From Dichotomocladium elegans (lineage: Eukaryota > Mucoromycota > Mucoromycetes > Mucorales > Lichtheimiaceae), in contig JAIXMN010000004.1 in NCBI GenBank assembly GCA_025716815.1, forward strand, positions 1,550,001-1,614,000: a stretch of DNA of 64,000 bases. The letters are read 5' to 3'. The notes beneath the pieces were generated by a model. That model saw nothing but the letters and a program-made list of their open reading frames with translations. It did no database searches and had not been told where the DNA came from. Position 1 is the first letter of the stretch, and each line of letters starts with the position of its first letter. Positions 1 through 13,155 of the stretch are shown here, in pieces. A program made the translations under genes and the position numbers.

Positions 1-2
1 AT

Positions 3-1196
3 GACGTTCGCACAGCTGTCCGTCTCGCTACATTGCATACCTATGACAATACCACCAGCTCGTCTGTGACCGAAGAAAGCAGTGAAGACGATGAGGAAGA
101 AGAAGAAGAAGAAGAAGAAGAAGAAGAAAATGTTTTCAGCCATCCTGACGCTCTGATGCTCAACATTCCCTACAGCAGTCCTACAATCTGGGAGGCAGCC
201 AAGAGCGGAGACGCGCTTGCCTTAGAGCGAGCCGTCATGATGACCGGCCTTGATCCTTCCCTGGTTGTCAACATGCGCGACCCCGACACGGAATCGACTC
301 CACTTTACCTCAGTGTGGCTCATTCACAGAATCCATTCCCTCTTATAGAGTTCCTTCTTCTCCACGGAGCCGATCCTAACCGCCATAACATATACAATGT
401 CCACGCAATTCACGCTTTGCCCCTCCATTGTATCGACCCGGTCCGACCAATGGAGCTCCTGCTCCAACATGAGGCTGACCCAAACGCCCGGGACGGCGAC
501 GATTGGACACCGCTGCATTACTGCGCCCGGTTCTGCAGCGACCCGCTGCCTGCCATGGAGCTTCTTGTCCACCACGGAGCCAACGTTAATGCAGTCGATG
601 TCAGCAAGAAATCCCCGCTCTTCGCTCTCCTTGCGAACGGCGATTACCCTGCCGTTGTCGATTGGCTCATACACTCGGCCAAGGCTGACGTCAGTCTTAA
701 GGGAGATTTTACGAACCAGAATCGCAGCACCTACCCTGGAACTGTCTTCCTCCAAGCCGTGAAGTATGCTCGCATTGCATCCCTTAGAGTTTTGGTGGAT
801 TCCGACATTTCATACGAACGACTTAAACGTGTGATGAACCGCCAAGAATTTGAGAGTGCTATGGAGATGATTTTAAAGTTCAGGGACCAAAACAGGCCGG
901 AGGACGTGGCAAACGACATGTTCGCCATTCTTTTGTCTTTTAGGCAGAGGCTAGAGGACGACTCGGAGTCTTTAGTGTATTTTGAACGGACTGGACAAAT
1001 GTTTAACGGCATGCTCTCGCGACGACAGCCTATTCTAGGTACTTTCCGAAGAAAGCTACGGCCCACGTCAGCCATTACAGAATGTACCAAAGACCTTCAA
1101 AGCACTGGAGAGGAACAGCAACCTGCCTATCATTCTCCAAATTTGTTGAAGCGATTGAGTGCTTTTTTCACAAGCCAAAAGAGCACTGTTCAATAG
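3..1196 (+). CDS. Ankyrin-repeat protein (5' end outside window)
   Basis: An open frame runs from base 3 to the stop at 1194-1196 (397 residues visible) with no convincing start, so the gene probably begins left of the window; the first in-frame ATG lies well inside the repeat region. An acidic run of about 15 Asp/Glu lies near residues 28-45. Ankyrin-type repeats follow at about residues 60-235, with recognisable cores such as LLLHGADPN, LLQHEADPNARDGDDWTPLH and LLVHHGANVNAVD. The C-terminal 150 residues are basic and helical with no domain I recognise. Ankyrin repeats mediate protein-protein contacts; nothing here indicates the partner or location. The coding assignment is strong, the function is unknown. 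Confidence 0.8.
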   Translation, partial: DVRTAVRLATLHTYDNTTSSSVTEESSEDDEEEEEEEEEEEENVFSHPDALMLNIPYSSPTIWEAAKSGDALALERAVMMTGLDPSLVVNMRDPDTESTPLYLSVAHSQNPFPLIEFLLLHGADPNRHNIYNVHAIHALPLHCIDPVRPMELLLQHEADPNARDGDDWTPLHYCARFCSDPLPAMELLVHHGANVNAVDVSKKSPLFALLANGDYPAVVDWLIHSAKADVSLKGDFTNQNRSTYPGTVFLQAVKYARIASLRVLVDSDISYERLKRVMNRQEFESAMEMILKFRDQNRPEDVANDMFAILLSFRQRLEDDSESLVYFERTGQMFNGMLSRRQPILGTFRRKLRPTSAITECTKDLQSTGEEQQPAYHSPNLLKRLSAFFTSQKSTVQ

Positions 1197-4100
1197 CGTA
1201 CAAGACACCCACTGCTCCCGTCACTGGAAGTAAAAAAGAGAAATGTGTACTATTAAACTATTTTGCACGCTCTCCTTTCCCAAAACAAATATCATACGCT
1301 ATATGAAATGAAGATTATGATAGTGCAATAAGAGAACATTGCATCCAATGCATCGATGAAAAATTCTGCGAGGCACAGGTGAATGGAAAGAGAGTTATAG
1401 TCATGAATGTGAGTAACAAACATAGCGGGTTAACGCATCTGAGCTTTACTAAACAGTCTGCAGTATTTGTTTCTTTCCCGCATATTTTTTACGACTCATA
1501 GCAGCACGTTACGCGAGGCAAATATGTAAGTTCTGATAATAATTATCACGGAGTCTCAAGGCACTCCGTCGAGAGGACCAGATACCTATCTGGCCCTGAT
1601 GAAAGCTAGTATAGATGGCTTCAAAGCATGTTCCATATATCCGCATGCGAGAAAGCATTACAGATGACAGAATTAACTTGATTGTTTGTTTGGTCACATT
1701 AATAAACCTCTTTAGAAGTAGATGCTTAATCGAACGATTTGATTACGCAGAACATAATTTCCGGACGTATAAAGCTCACATATCTGCCAACCCCCCATGA
1801 AAATGTATATACCGCCCAACGCACTATGACCAACACACTGCAGATACTTTCTGATGTATGATAAATATCACACATTTTTCTAAGACATAATGTTCTAGAG
1901 TTTCTCATACCCATGAGGATGTTGGAAAGCAAAGAAGAAGCGGTCTATTTAGTTTTCTTGGATATCCATAATCCTATACGCGTCGCACACAAAATTGTCT
2001 TGGAGATGCAGGAGGAAACCCAACATGCGATAAAACTGGCTTTTGGGGAATCTTTTGAATCACGTCATTTGATGAATATGCGGTGAGCGTCCCCGAATTG
2101 GGGGCATGCACCCGCTTTTCATGGTATTCAATGGCTGCTGGGTCTACTATACAGAAGTTGTTTTATGCAATGTCTCACTTAGTTAAGCGCATAAGGGATA
2201 TATGAAGAGAAGGCGTTTGCCTCTCCCATGCCCAAGAATAAAGGAAATCATCATATATCAAGGGGAGTACATTTATGATGCGACGCAAGGGAGTTATGAA
2301 AGTACATGATAATACCTTACAACATGTCCTTTGCACCGTAGTTGAGGGAGGAGACAGTTGCTTTGTTCAATTAGAGTTGCACCCTGCAGATCCTCCCCGT
2401 TTATCGAGAAATTTCCCAATTTTTCGATCTTTAACGCTTTCCCTTCCGTACCCTTTCGAATCCTGGAATACCCAGGCTATGGCGGACATATCAATATTTG
2501 ACGTGGTTACGGTTAAGTACCGCACAGAGGCGCCTGAGGCAGCAGTAGCACTGGACCTTATCAGAAATTGTGTGTAGTACAACGAGTAACTCGTTCCGAC
2601 TATATGTTGAGAATGGATTTTTATGTACGTACTGTAGATGCTCTGGTGTGATTTGGTGCTTATCAATTCCATATACAGGTAATGGCCTGTAATTCTATAG
2701 AAAGTCAGACGTTTTAAAAAGTAGGGTTGAAGAGGCCTAAGAAGAATTATCTCCGTGGTCGTTTAGCCCAATTCACCACACATAAAGATTGATTTTTAAA
2801 CTACTTGGCCATCTGTGTGCATTTTCCATACTGCTTACTTCCTGGAACAGGCTTGTTGGATATATCGCATTTTAAGTTGACTTTTCTAATATAGTCTGTC
2901 TTGCAAATGGCGTAAATCCGCTTAGCTAAATGGTCGATGATCTTTGGTCTTGACGTCGGAAGTCTTCTTACCAAATATTAGGACGACTGATATCGAGTGT
3001 GAATCGTACTTTGCCTGGCACCCGGAATCAACACGCGTCGCGCCATAAACTCGGTCATCCACTTGTCAGAAATCTAATATCAGAAGAGTAGCTCAGGGTT
3101 CATCCCGCTAGCCTGTCCCAAAATAAAGGGGCGTATCGTAGGCATGGGTAATCACAGTGATCTTCTTGAGTGCGGAAAGGTTTCCACGCGCCATTTGCAA
3201 ATGATCCAAGTAGGTGTCGCTCATCCGGTGCAGCACATATCTCTGCCGGAGAAGATCATCAATGCCATAATGTGCTCGCCTTTCTCGAGGTTGAACTCGT
3301 TTTCGGCCCATTTTGGGAAAAAAGGAGATACTTCGTTCTCATATTTTGGCAAGATATCTGCATAAATGGATAACTGCTCTGGATCTTTGTTATTATTCAG
3401 GAACAAAGAAAAGGTTAAACAATGATAACCAAGAAAAAGTGCAACTGGATCATATAGACTTTAATTAAATTAGCAGATATCCATTGTAGTAAGCACGGAT
3501 AAGGCTGCCCGGTTTATGAAATGTTCGGACAGTGAACCAGCAAACTTTTCAAAGGCTCTCAACCATTTGCCGGGCCAGAACAAAGATGAAGCATATGAAA
3601 TGTTTTTCCACAATTCTTCAAGAACATGCAGTAATTTTTGGAAAGACCACATGCTGTGGAATGCCTCTAACATAACATAGCTTTTTTAAACTGAAATCGG
3701 GCCCTAGCAATTCTGGAAGTCACAACATCAACGAAATTGAAATCTTTACGCGCGATAATGAATCTTTATCGACTTGTTTTTATTCGTTTTGCCTTTATAG
3801 ATTGGCCAATCGCACCCATACTTGATGAGCCATGGAAGAGGAGCCCCCGGATAACCTTTCACTCCTTCTTTCCAGCTGCCGCCTCTGGTCTTAATACTGC
3901 CGCATTCTCCTCGCACTGATGGGCTCTTCCTCCTCCTCAAGTCTTCCTTTCTGGTTATCTCCAGGACACCCATACTACTCTTTGGAGGAAAAGTTAACGT
4001 CTACGAGGAAGAATTACTGTTTCCTGTTGGATAATGATTATCGATAGAAAATAAAGTATATCACGATCTCTCGCGCTATTTCCTCTTCGATTTCATCATA

Positions 4101-4710
4101 CGCAAATCGCACGGCGATTTTCATGTGCATAGTTGTGCCGCTCGTTTTGTTCATCTTATAGGCTTGTCATGCCATGTATTTACAACATATATTCTCATAT
4201 GATATCAATAAATCATATCAGCGTCTTTTTTTAACATTATAGCACCCCTTGCACGCAAGTCAACATCTTGTCTCCCTCGAATATTAGGGTGATCTCACCT
4301 CTTATGGGCATACCGCCTTTGCGTACAGTTACTGCTATTTCATCCAAGTTTGATGCCTATGAGCTTTTGATTTTAAGAATTTTCTGACATGGTAGAGGTA
4401 TTTCAACTTCTGAGATATCTATATCTGTACCAATCTCTCATGTTTTTATCTTATCGCGAGACTTACATAGGATCATTCCAGCTAGTGTTGCAGCAGAAAG
4501 ATATCGATTTTCTCAGGTAATGGCGCGAACAAGTCGATAAAGAACCAAAAAAGCAGGCGTGAAAAGAATAGTTGTAGAGTATCAATGCCTTGGAGCTTTT
4601 AGGCTTCTGAAGACTGAATCTGTGGATTTCATTTTCACTCAACTATAGTGGTTGTCTTGTTTTCTTTTCTTTATTATTTCTAGCAAGGTTGCTTACTGCC
4701 GGCTCTTGAT
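1197..4710. other. Gene-poor interval
   Basis: About 3.5 kb of AT-rich sequence between the ankyrin gene and SEN54. Only short open frames occur, none with convincing splice structure or a familiar motif, apart from a possible decayed fragment on the minus strand near 3108-3406. The last few hundred bases before 4711 presumably contain the SEN54 promoter. No RNA gene was recognised. Confidence 0.5.
3108..3406 (-). pseudogene. Possible decayed protein-coding fragment
   Basis: Two overlapping minus-strand frames look like one coding stretch broken by a frameshift near 3260. The first frame (3406 down to about 3260) reads through DPEQLSIYADILPKYENEV and FNLEKGEHI. The second continues with GIDDLLRQRYVLHRMSD and ITVITHAYDTPLYFGTG. 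The composition is protein-like and the second half vaguely recalls SGNH-type hydrolases, but the family is not identified. A further minus-strand frame at 3470-3673 could belong to the same locus. Chance open frames are not excluded. Confidence 0.25.
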
Positions 4711-5928
4711 ATGAGCGATACCGACGAAGAACCACGCGACTTCTCCAGTTTGCTGCACAAATCACGGTACCAATGATCTACATGCGTAAATAAATGCAAA
4801 CTAATGACATTGCCGAATCGAAGTCATGTACGCAGTAAAGACAATGTGCCAAATGAATCCAAGGATCAGATCGACGCCCTTTCTGCATCCCGTGATGCGC
4901 TTTTTATGCTAATTGGCGAAGAGCGCCATGCAAGCGCCAAGAATATCTGCAAGGGCGTCCTCGACCAAGTCACAGGTCTCACGCATCTCACGCATGCACG
5001 CGGTACTCATTTGCGTGTAATGGGCCATTCGGATCGTGGCCAAATTGTACTCTATCCCGAAGAAGCGGCCTGGCTACTGAATATGCGCCTCTTGGACGTC
5101 AGCATATCGGACAGTGGAGACCGCCAAGCTGATCTAAGCGATTATTTTGATTTGATGTTCTGTAGTGTTGATGGTTGGATTTCATTCGAAAAATATCAGG
5201 CAAGAAATATAGAAACGAAAGAGATTTTATGCTAACTTTGATAGAAATTAAAGGTATATGCCTATCTCCGTCGACTTGGTTATATTGTTCAGAGAGCAAA
5301 ACCGCCGCGTATAGTTGAAACAAGTAGCATACTTCAAAAAGGCCGGAATATTGTCCATGTTTTGGTCAATTTCTTATATTCCATCCTCTACAAGCTTTTT
5401 GGGACAAGGCATATAGGACATTGGAGTTCTCGTAAGAAATCAGAGAAAAAATCAAAAGAGCAGTGCCATAGTCAGGAGCTAGAAGTAACGGTTTTATTTT
5501 TGTAGCGACGTCCGTACTCCAGATTATCCCGAGTAGCCCACAGTATAAGCCCTTTACAAGCTCTTGCCAAAAATCGCATATCCATTGGGATGTTTATAAG
5601 CCGAATCCACAATGGAAAAAAAGGGATCCCGGTATTCCTGATTTCCGAATAGTGGTTTCCAGGTAACATATAAGATGTCGTGGTTATCGCAAAGCAGAAT
5701 CTCAAACAATACAGTGCCAAGGATGCCGCGCCTACGCTTGGAACATATCAACGAATCTTTGGCCAATTGGACCAGCTTCCTCGTCCGTCACAGTTTCCAT
5801 ACGTGCGCATCAGAAACACGGCATCACCCGAAGATGCATTAACGTTTTTAATGGCTGTAGTTGACGATACGGAGGGCATTGGATTTTTACGTATTACAGG
5901 CGATAACGTTGTCGATTTGACCCTGTAG
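4711..5928 (+). CDS. SEN54: tRNA-splicing endonuclease subunit Sen54
   Basis: Five exons in consistent phase: 4711-4766, 4824-5199, 5254-5431, 5506-5662 and 5715-5928, giving 326 residues. Sen54 is a structural subunit of the heterotetrameric endonuclease that cuts introns from nuclear pre-tRNAs. The N-terminal domain shows RGTHLRVMGHSDRGQIVLYPEEAAWLL and, across intron 2, FEKYQ joined to VYAYLRRLGYIVQR, a hallmark of the family. The C-terminal part has LQIIPSS, WKKRDPGIPDFRIVV and a final block around YVRIRN. The ATG at 4711 begins MSDTDEEPRDFSSLL and is joined through a 57-nt intron with branch-like CTAAT. Intron 2 (5200-5253) starts with GC rather than GT, follows CAG and has a GCTAAC branch site. 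Family identification is firm; the exon 3 boundary is less so. Confidence 0.88.
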
Positions 5929-6916
5929 AAAAGAAATAAAGCGTTACTACAACGGGAACGTTCAAAAAGATTTGAAGCAAAAGTCGCCATTACATTTAGT
6001 AGTTCCAAGAGCAACGCTCCCGGGCAAACCGATCATGGCAGTAGGCGAGGTCAATAGGTCTACGGTCACCAACAATCCTACCGATCTTGTTCTTACTCTG
6101 CTATCCTTTTCATGATAATACTCATTTCTGCTGCTCCGTGAGTATTTCGTTCATTCTTCCTTCCTTCATCACTGGCAATCGTTTTATAGTTATCGTTGCT
6201 GAAAAGTTTGCAGAGGGCGCGATTAATATTCATGGTATTATTCTCAGCGAAATTGCGAGAGCGCGCATTAAGGTTAGCAGCGCACTATACACAGTACGCC
6301 ATTACGTACTGATGTATCCATCCTGATCTCGAGGACGGCACTGTATATGGAGGCCATGTATCTAAATAATACCGTAGGTACTGGGCGCAAATACTGCGGA
6401 TACATGCATACCATACATCGCAAGTATGCAAGCATACTGACGTATTAAAGTGCCATAAAAGATATGCCATTCTCTATGTCGCATCTTCGGTTATTTCCCT
6501 TACTTCTATGCTTTATCCCCTTTCTGCCTTCAACATTGTCCATCATGTCGCATCTCCTCCGTCTCTTTCTACGAATGGGTTTCGCTACTGCCAATACAGC
6601 TTCATCCTGTTTTATCTTGGCACGCACTGAAAACAAAAGGCTAAGCTCCGAATGCAGACGCATGATAGAAGGGAAAGCGTCTAAGGTACGCTTACTCCCC
6701 AGGCCGCGGAGCATCTGAAGATAGTAAATAAATTAGCCGGGAGTCGTTTTGTCCAGCCAGCAAACTTTTTTTTTCTTCACCCAAGTCACGCGGGGTCTGT
6801 CGGGCTTCACCCTGGTTAGCGACCAGCAAAACCCACCACCCCCCGGCCAAATACCGTCACCCACGCGCACAAATTCTCTGTCACCTTTTTCTCTCCTTTG
6901 AGAAATAAATATAGCA
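5929..6916. other. Intergenic region before ATP2
   Basis: About 1 kb between SEN54 and ATP2. Two overlapping open frames lie at 6445-6718; the minus-strand one would encode a basic 89-residue protein beginning MLRGLGSKRTLD, divergent from ATP2, but it has no known motif. The last 200 bases, with pyrimidine-rich tracts, probably contain the ATP2 promoter and leader. No RNA gene was seen. Confidence 0.4.
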
Positions 6917-8668
<1,752 letters not shown>

Positions 8669-8959
8669 ACTTGTCATCTTGTCCACCCTTTCCTCCATAC
8701 ACGCTTTGATCCATTCATATTCACACATATATACACACGCACACATACACGCAAACCAGAGATGGTTGCCACCCAGAAAACGCAAAACATTGATCCTCTT
8801 AGAAATCTTCTGACCTAAAGCTGTAATAAAAAAATTGTCACGAGACCTAAAAAGGAAAGTGTTTTCTATCTCTGGATGTTTACATCCTATTCCACCTTCC
8901 TTATACACGGCCATTTTATTAATTGGCACTTTTTTCTTTCTTTTCTTCTGTTCGTTCTC

Positions 8960-9840
8960 ATGTTTAAAATACTTACCCAAAAGAAAAAGCGCTCGTCGTC
9001 GGTTGAATTGCTGCCGCCTAGCAGTAAAGCATATTTTGATGCTCGAGACCAGGCACCTGTTCGAGTTGCGAAAAAGGAGATTCCACAGAACCGCGGGGAG
9101 ACTCCTGTTTTGGCCATGCCTAAACCAAAGTACGCTAATCCACCTACTGAAGCTGTTCTGTCCTGCTATGATCATGATAAGACCGAAATTGAAGAGATGG
9201 ATAATCTCGGCGCCCAAAAAGAAGACCCACAAAGTAAAAGCAGTATGTTGCCCTAAAAGGGCAATCATCTTTTGAAATGAAAGGTTGTGGCGATTGACTC
9301 TGACTATGATACTTAGATCCGCAGGAGGAGAAGAAGACGGAGACGATGATGATAGCAGAGGAATATGTCAGGGTATTACAACAGCAGGTGGTGCTGATAC
9401 AAAGACAGTGTGAACTAGAACGCGCAGAGTGGCAAAAGCGTGAAGAGGAGCATAAGAAACGCGAGCAGGAGATGATGGAGACCATTTACAAGGCACAAGA
9501 CCAACTCAGACTCGTCGCCTACTACAGCTCACAGAAGAAAACGTGGCAGCGACCTCATTCGATGATGTCGGCCGAAGAGGAGTATGATGACGCTGACGAT
9601 GACTATCCTGTATGGCAATACCTGCGATTGCAGCCTACAAGATCAAGGAGAAATAGCGCTTCATCGTTCAAGGACCATCATGACCCGTTTTTGGGATACC
9701 ACGACGATCTAAGCGACCCATTTCTCGGACGTTTTCCCATTGTTAGACAAAGTGGAAGCAGATCAAGTACACCACATCAACATTATCAACACCAACGACG
9801 CCGTACCAGCACGTTTTATAATGCCTATGGCTTGGTCTAG
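8960..9840 (+). CDS. Coiled-coil protein of unknown function
   Basis: Two exons, 8960-9242 and 9317-9840, joined by a 74-nt GTATGT...TAG intron in consistent phase, give 268 residues. The start MFKILTQKKKRSS is basic. A Glu/Gln/Lys-rich helical stretch (about residues 100-165, around VRVLQQQVVLIQRQ and WQKREEEHKKREQEM) should form a coiled coil. The rest is low-complexity: an acidic YDDADDDYP patch, repeated DPFLG motifs and a His/Arg-rich tail. The gene follows ATP2 by about 290 bp on the same strand. No family recognised; a scaffold or cytoskeletal role is possible but is only a guess. Confidence 0.65.
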
Positions 9841-10615
9841 CTTGGACAGCTTCCTGTATACCTATCCCAAATTATCTCATTGTAATTATTACTATTTATA
9901 TTTCTACCTCACTCTCTGCCCCAGTCGCCAAGGGATCGTATATACAGTACATACCGTTCCGTCCTGTATGTAGATTCCATGTGTGTAACCAACTTTGTCC
10001 TACTGTGTCCTGTGCATATGCATGAGTAAGCAGCCAGCGCAAAGGGGAATGATATTAAATGTGTAGATCTTTCTTTGTACAAATAGTTCTCAGATTGGCG
10101 GTGGTACATCCGTAGCTACCTGTTTTTACAGCGTCATCAGTGCGAATGCTTGTAACATCTGATAGATAGGAAGGACATTCTTTTGTGGAGTCCCAGGCCG
10201 ATGGCTAAAGAAAAACAAATACAAAAAGACCAAAATAACGTGAAAGATTGCACGCGTGCCATAGGCGGAGACTATTTCTTCCAAGGAGAATCCCAATATC
10301 ATTCAGAGAGGATAGCTCTAAGAGAGAGGGGGCCAAGATGGGTGCTCCTTATCGTCTTCCCCTCGGGGTAAAGAATGATCATAAGCTGTTGTTCTCTGTG
10401 AAGTAGAAGGTCACTGGCTAATAATAGCTCATTAAATCCCAGCGGCGAAAAGACCATTGTGGGTGCAGACACCGGTGTAACCGACCAAATTTAAATTCAT
10501 GGGCGATCACAGACTACCTTTCCTTCCTTTTCTTCCTTTTCTTTGAGGTTGTTTTTTTTACTTCTTCCTTGCATTCTTTTTTTCATTGTTTATTTTTTGG
10601 ATACCTCTTTTTGAA
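9841..10615. other. Intergenic region
   Basis: About 775 bp between two plus-strand genes. It has short open frames only, a T-rich stretch at 10,540-10,600 just before the next start codon, and no recognisable RNA gene or repeat. Confidence 0.5.
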
Positions 10616-11866
10616 ATGCATCGTTCCTATATGTTTGCTGTACTTTCAGCAACTGTTCTGTGCGTTGTACCAACCTCTTTTGCGCTGCGTTTTGGTGAGC
10701 AGTGTGATGCCAGTCCCATTTATTCGTAGGTTGATTATATGTATATATTTATCTTGAAACTCCGGGAAAGGGATGCTGATTTGAAGGCAAACAGGCCAAC
10801 TTGGCAATACGATGATTCTTGCTCAAACGTCTACCTCTTTTGCGATCCTGCTACAAATACCTGCAACTATCGAGGATGTACGAACAGCGACTATCTCGCA
10901 AAGTATGCCGTTCTCCTTGTTGCTCTCCCTCTACTCGTTTCTCATTCATTTTTTCTCCTCTAGCTGGGATACAGCAGTACATCCCTTCCCTCCTCGATGC
11001 ACTGGAAACACCTTTTGTCCTGACGATAATTCCCAATGTCGAGAAAAAATAGCACCAGGCCAACACTGTGAAATGGTAACGACTTAAATAATAACAACAG
11101 AGATAGCAGAATCCTGACATGGATGTTTCGGAGCATCATTAGCAACGGGATGACGAGTGTTCTGGTATCAACGCCATCTGTCTCAATGCAACTTGTTATA
11201 TTAAGGAAGCGCCTCTTGGAGGTGCTTGTGGTTCAGACACGTAAGATGCTGAGGATGGTTTATGCCACAACGTACTTAATTTTTTTGAGCGACAATAGAA
11301 CCATGTATGTTTCGTACGACAAGGACAATTATGCGTTCCAACAGGTCATCATTCGAGATAACTGCACATCCGGTACTTATTGCGTTGATGCCACCTGCGT
11401 CTCATCAAAAGTGAATGGAGCCTCATGCCAGCAAGATCGAGAATGTATCTCCGAGTACTGCAGCACGAACGGTATCTGCGTTAACGGCCCTGATGTTTTC
11501 CGCACTATTCCCAATTGGCTGTGGGGCGTGGTGGGTGCCGCAATTGTACTTTTTGTTCTCTTTATACTCCTGATCCTCTGGTTCCTTCACCGCTATCAGT
11601 CTAAGAAGGAGCACGCCAAGATCTCAAAGTTCTTTGGTGATAACGAGGAGTTCGCAAAATATGCCATGCTCGAGAACGATGACTCGCCGCTTGTCCACGA
11701 CGGTCAGAACTACAGCCCCAATGAAAGCCGTGCGAACATTGTCTATCTGACGACTCCACAATACTATGAATCTGGTGCGCTCAGCAATCACCGCGAATTC
11801 CGAGACTCGAACATTTCTCTTCCTCAGAGAGATACGCCCGGACGTTCTCGCACTCCAGACATCTGA
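10616..11866 (+). CDS. Cysteine-rich type I membrane protein
   Basis: Five exons (10616-10725, 10771-10902, 10964-11075, 11143-11240, 11299-11866) join in phase to 339 residues. Residues 1-24 (from MHRSYMFAVLSATVLCVV) form a secretory signal peptide. The next 200 residues contain about 18 cysteines in short CX4-8C spacings (CDPATNTC, CPDDNSQC, DECSGINAIC, CQQDRECISEYC), resembling small disulphide-rich Dickkopf/EGF-like modules. A single transmembrane helix (LWGVVGAAIVLFVLFILLIL) lies near residues 226-250, followed by a basic stop and a polar cytoplasmic tail rich in Ser/Thr-Pro. The layout is that of a cell-surface protein or sensor. Intron 1 is only 45 nt, so that junction is the weakest. 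Confidence 0.72.
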
Positions 11867-12391
11867 ATTTAGTTTACAATAGATCCTATTCTTTCAACTC
11901 ACCCTGCATGATGGCGTAAAAGGCCTGTCCATCTCTTTCTCTTGTGTATCAGTAATGCATTTCATAAAACTTCGTCCCAGCTCCATACAATTTATGATTT
12001 GCACGCGTGACGGTGCTGAGTGGGGATTTCTGAAAAAGGAGGGTAGCGGGAACGCCTTGCTCACAGAGATCATTACAAATCTTTTCTTCTCCCCTCCCTC
12101 CCTTCCTTCCTTCCTCCCCCATGACAGGTATCACCAATGAAAACGAATCACGGAACATTACTCCATATAGAGATCGCGTAAGAGGCTTGGTATCTTCATT
12201 TCACTTTTCCAGGCCCCTAATTCAATAAGTAGCAAAAATTGTCGCGGGAATCTACCCCTCAGACCGACAGCAGCCCACGGCCATCCTTGCAGACAAAGCA
12301 TGTCAACGCGTCCAGCGTAAGCGCCCTTCTTTCTGGGTCAATTTCGTCTTTTCCTCTGCTAATTTTCTTTTCTTTGTCATTGTAGACGGAT
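11867..12391. other. Intergenic region with probable 5'-leader intron
   Basis: About 525 bp upstream of the next coiled-coil gene. A good intron (GTAAGC at 12317, pyrimidine-rich end, TTGTAG ending at 12385) precedes its first in-frame ATG by 6 nt, so it is probably a leader intron. The upstream exon is open in frame but lacks an ATG. Confidence 0.45.
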
Positions 12392-13091
12392 ATGACTCTG
12401 TGTGATCCCAAGAAGCATATAGTAGCAACACCTGATTTTAAGGTAAGATTCATGACTACTTGTTCATTCAAAGGATTGATCGCCTATACGGCCGTAAAAG
12501 TCTTCTTCCGTGAAGAGTCATTCGTCCATGTCGCCCTTGTCCAGTCCGCTTCGCGAGCGATTCTCCATCAACATATACCCTGAATTCGAAACGGATCGAC
12601 AATCGCGCAGCACAGACCCTGCAGTCAAAAAGCCGACACGACCTGATATGGTGAAGAGCAGCAGCAGCACTGCCTCGGAACCAGAAGAAGAGGAAGCCAA
12701 AGAATCACCGACCGTTCTGTTTGCCAAATTGGCCGCGGAAAAGAATAAAATGAAGGAGATGCAGCATCAACTGAGACGCGCGCGTGCCGAGCGACTCAGG
12801 ATGCAAGCCGAGTTGGAGCTGCTCAAAAAACAACTTTCCGAGAAACGCGACGAGTTGGATGCATTGGCAATCAATATTGGAGACCAAAACGAAGAAAAGG
12901 TCAAGGAACGACTGGCAGCCATTCAAGACGAAATCGATGAAAACCGGACCATCCTCGAAGAGGCCGAGGCGCTCAAGCGGGACGGCCAGGAGGAACTTGA
13001 GGAACAGGAAAACGAGATTACCAGGCTCATGAATGAAATCCCTGAAAAGATGCTTGAAGCTGATGATCTGCGAGCGCTTCTCGCTAAATAA
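12392..13091 (+). CDS. Coiled-co protein with acidic/Ser-rich N-terminus, unknown function
   Basis: Two exons, 12392-12442 and 12501-13091, separated by a 58-nt GTAAGA intron, give 213 residues starting MTLCDPKKHIVATPDF. Residues 20-85 are Ser/Pro-rich and disordered, with an EEEEAKES patch. From about residue 88 to the end the sequence is a continuous heptad-like coiled coil (for example KLAAEKNKMKEMQHQL and EEAEALKRDGQEELEEQE). No enzymatic motif is present and I do not recognise the family. The gene converges on the RAD51-like gene, with 64 bp between the stop codons. If the spliced start is wrong, translation could begin at the in-frame ATG at 12528. Confidence 0.65.
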
Positions 13092-13155
13092 AGAAGGCAA
13101 CCTTCCCGAATCTTAGTGTTTATATATGTATACAAGTCGTGTGAATGAATGGCCG

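Noticed and set aside
12259..12471. Minus-strand frame with a Cys-x2-Cys motif
   Set aside because: The plus strand has two good introns here that fit the coiled-coil gene; the minus strand lacks proper donors.
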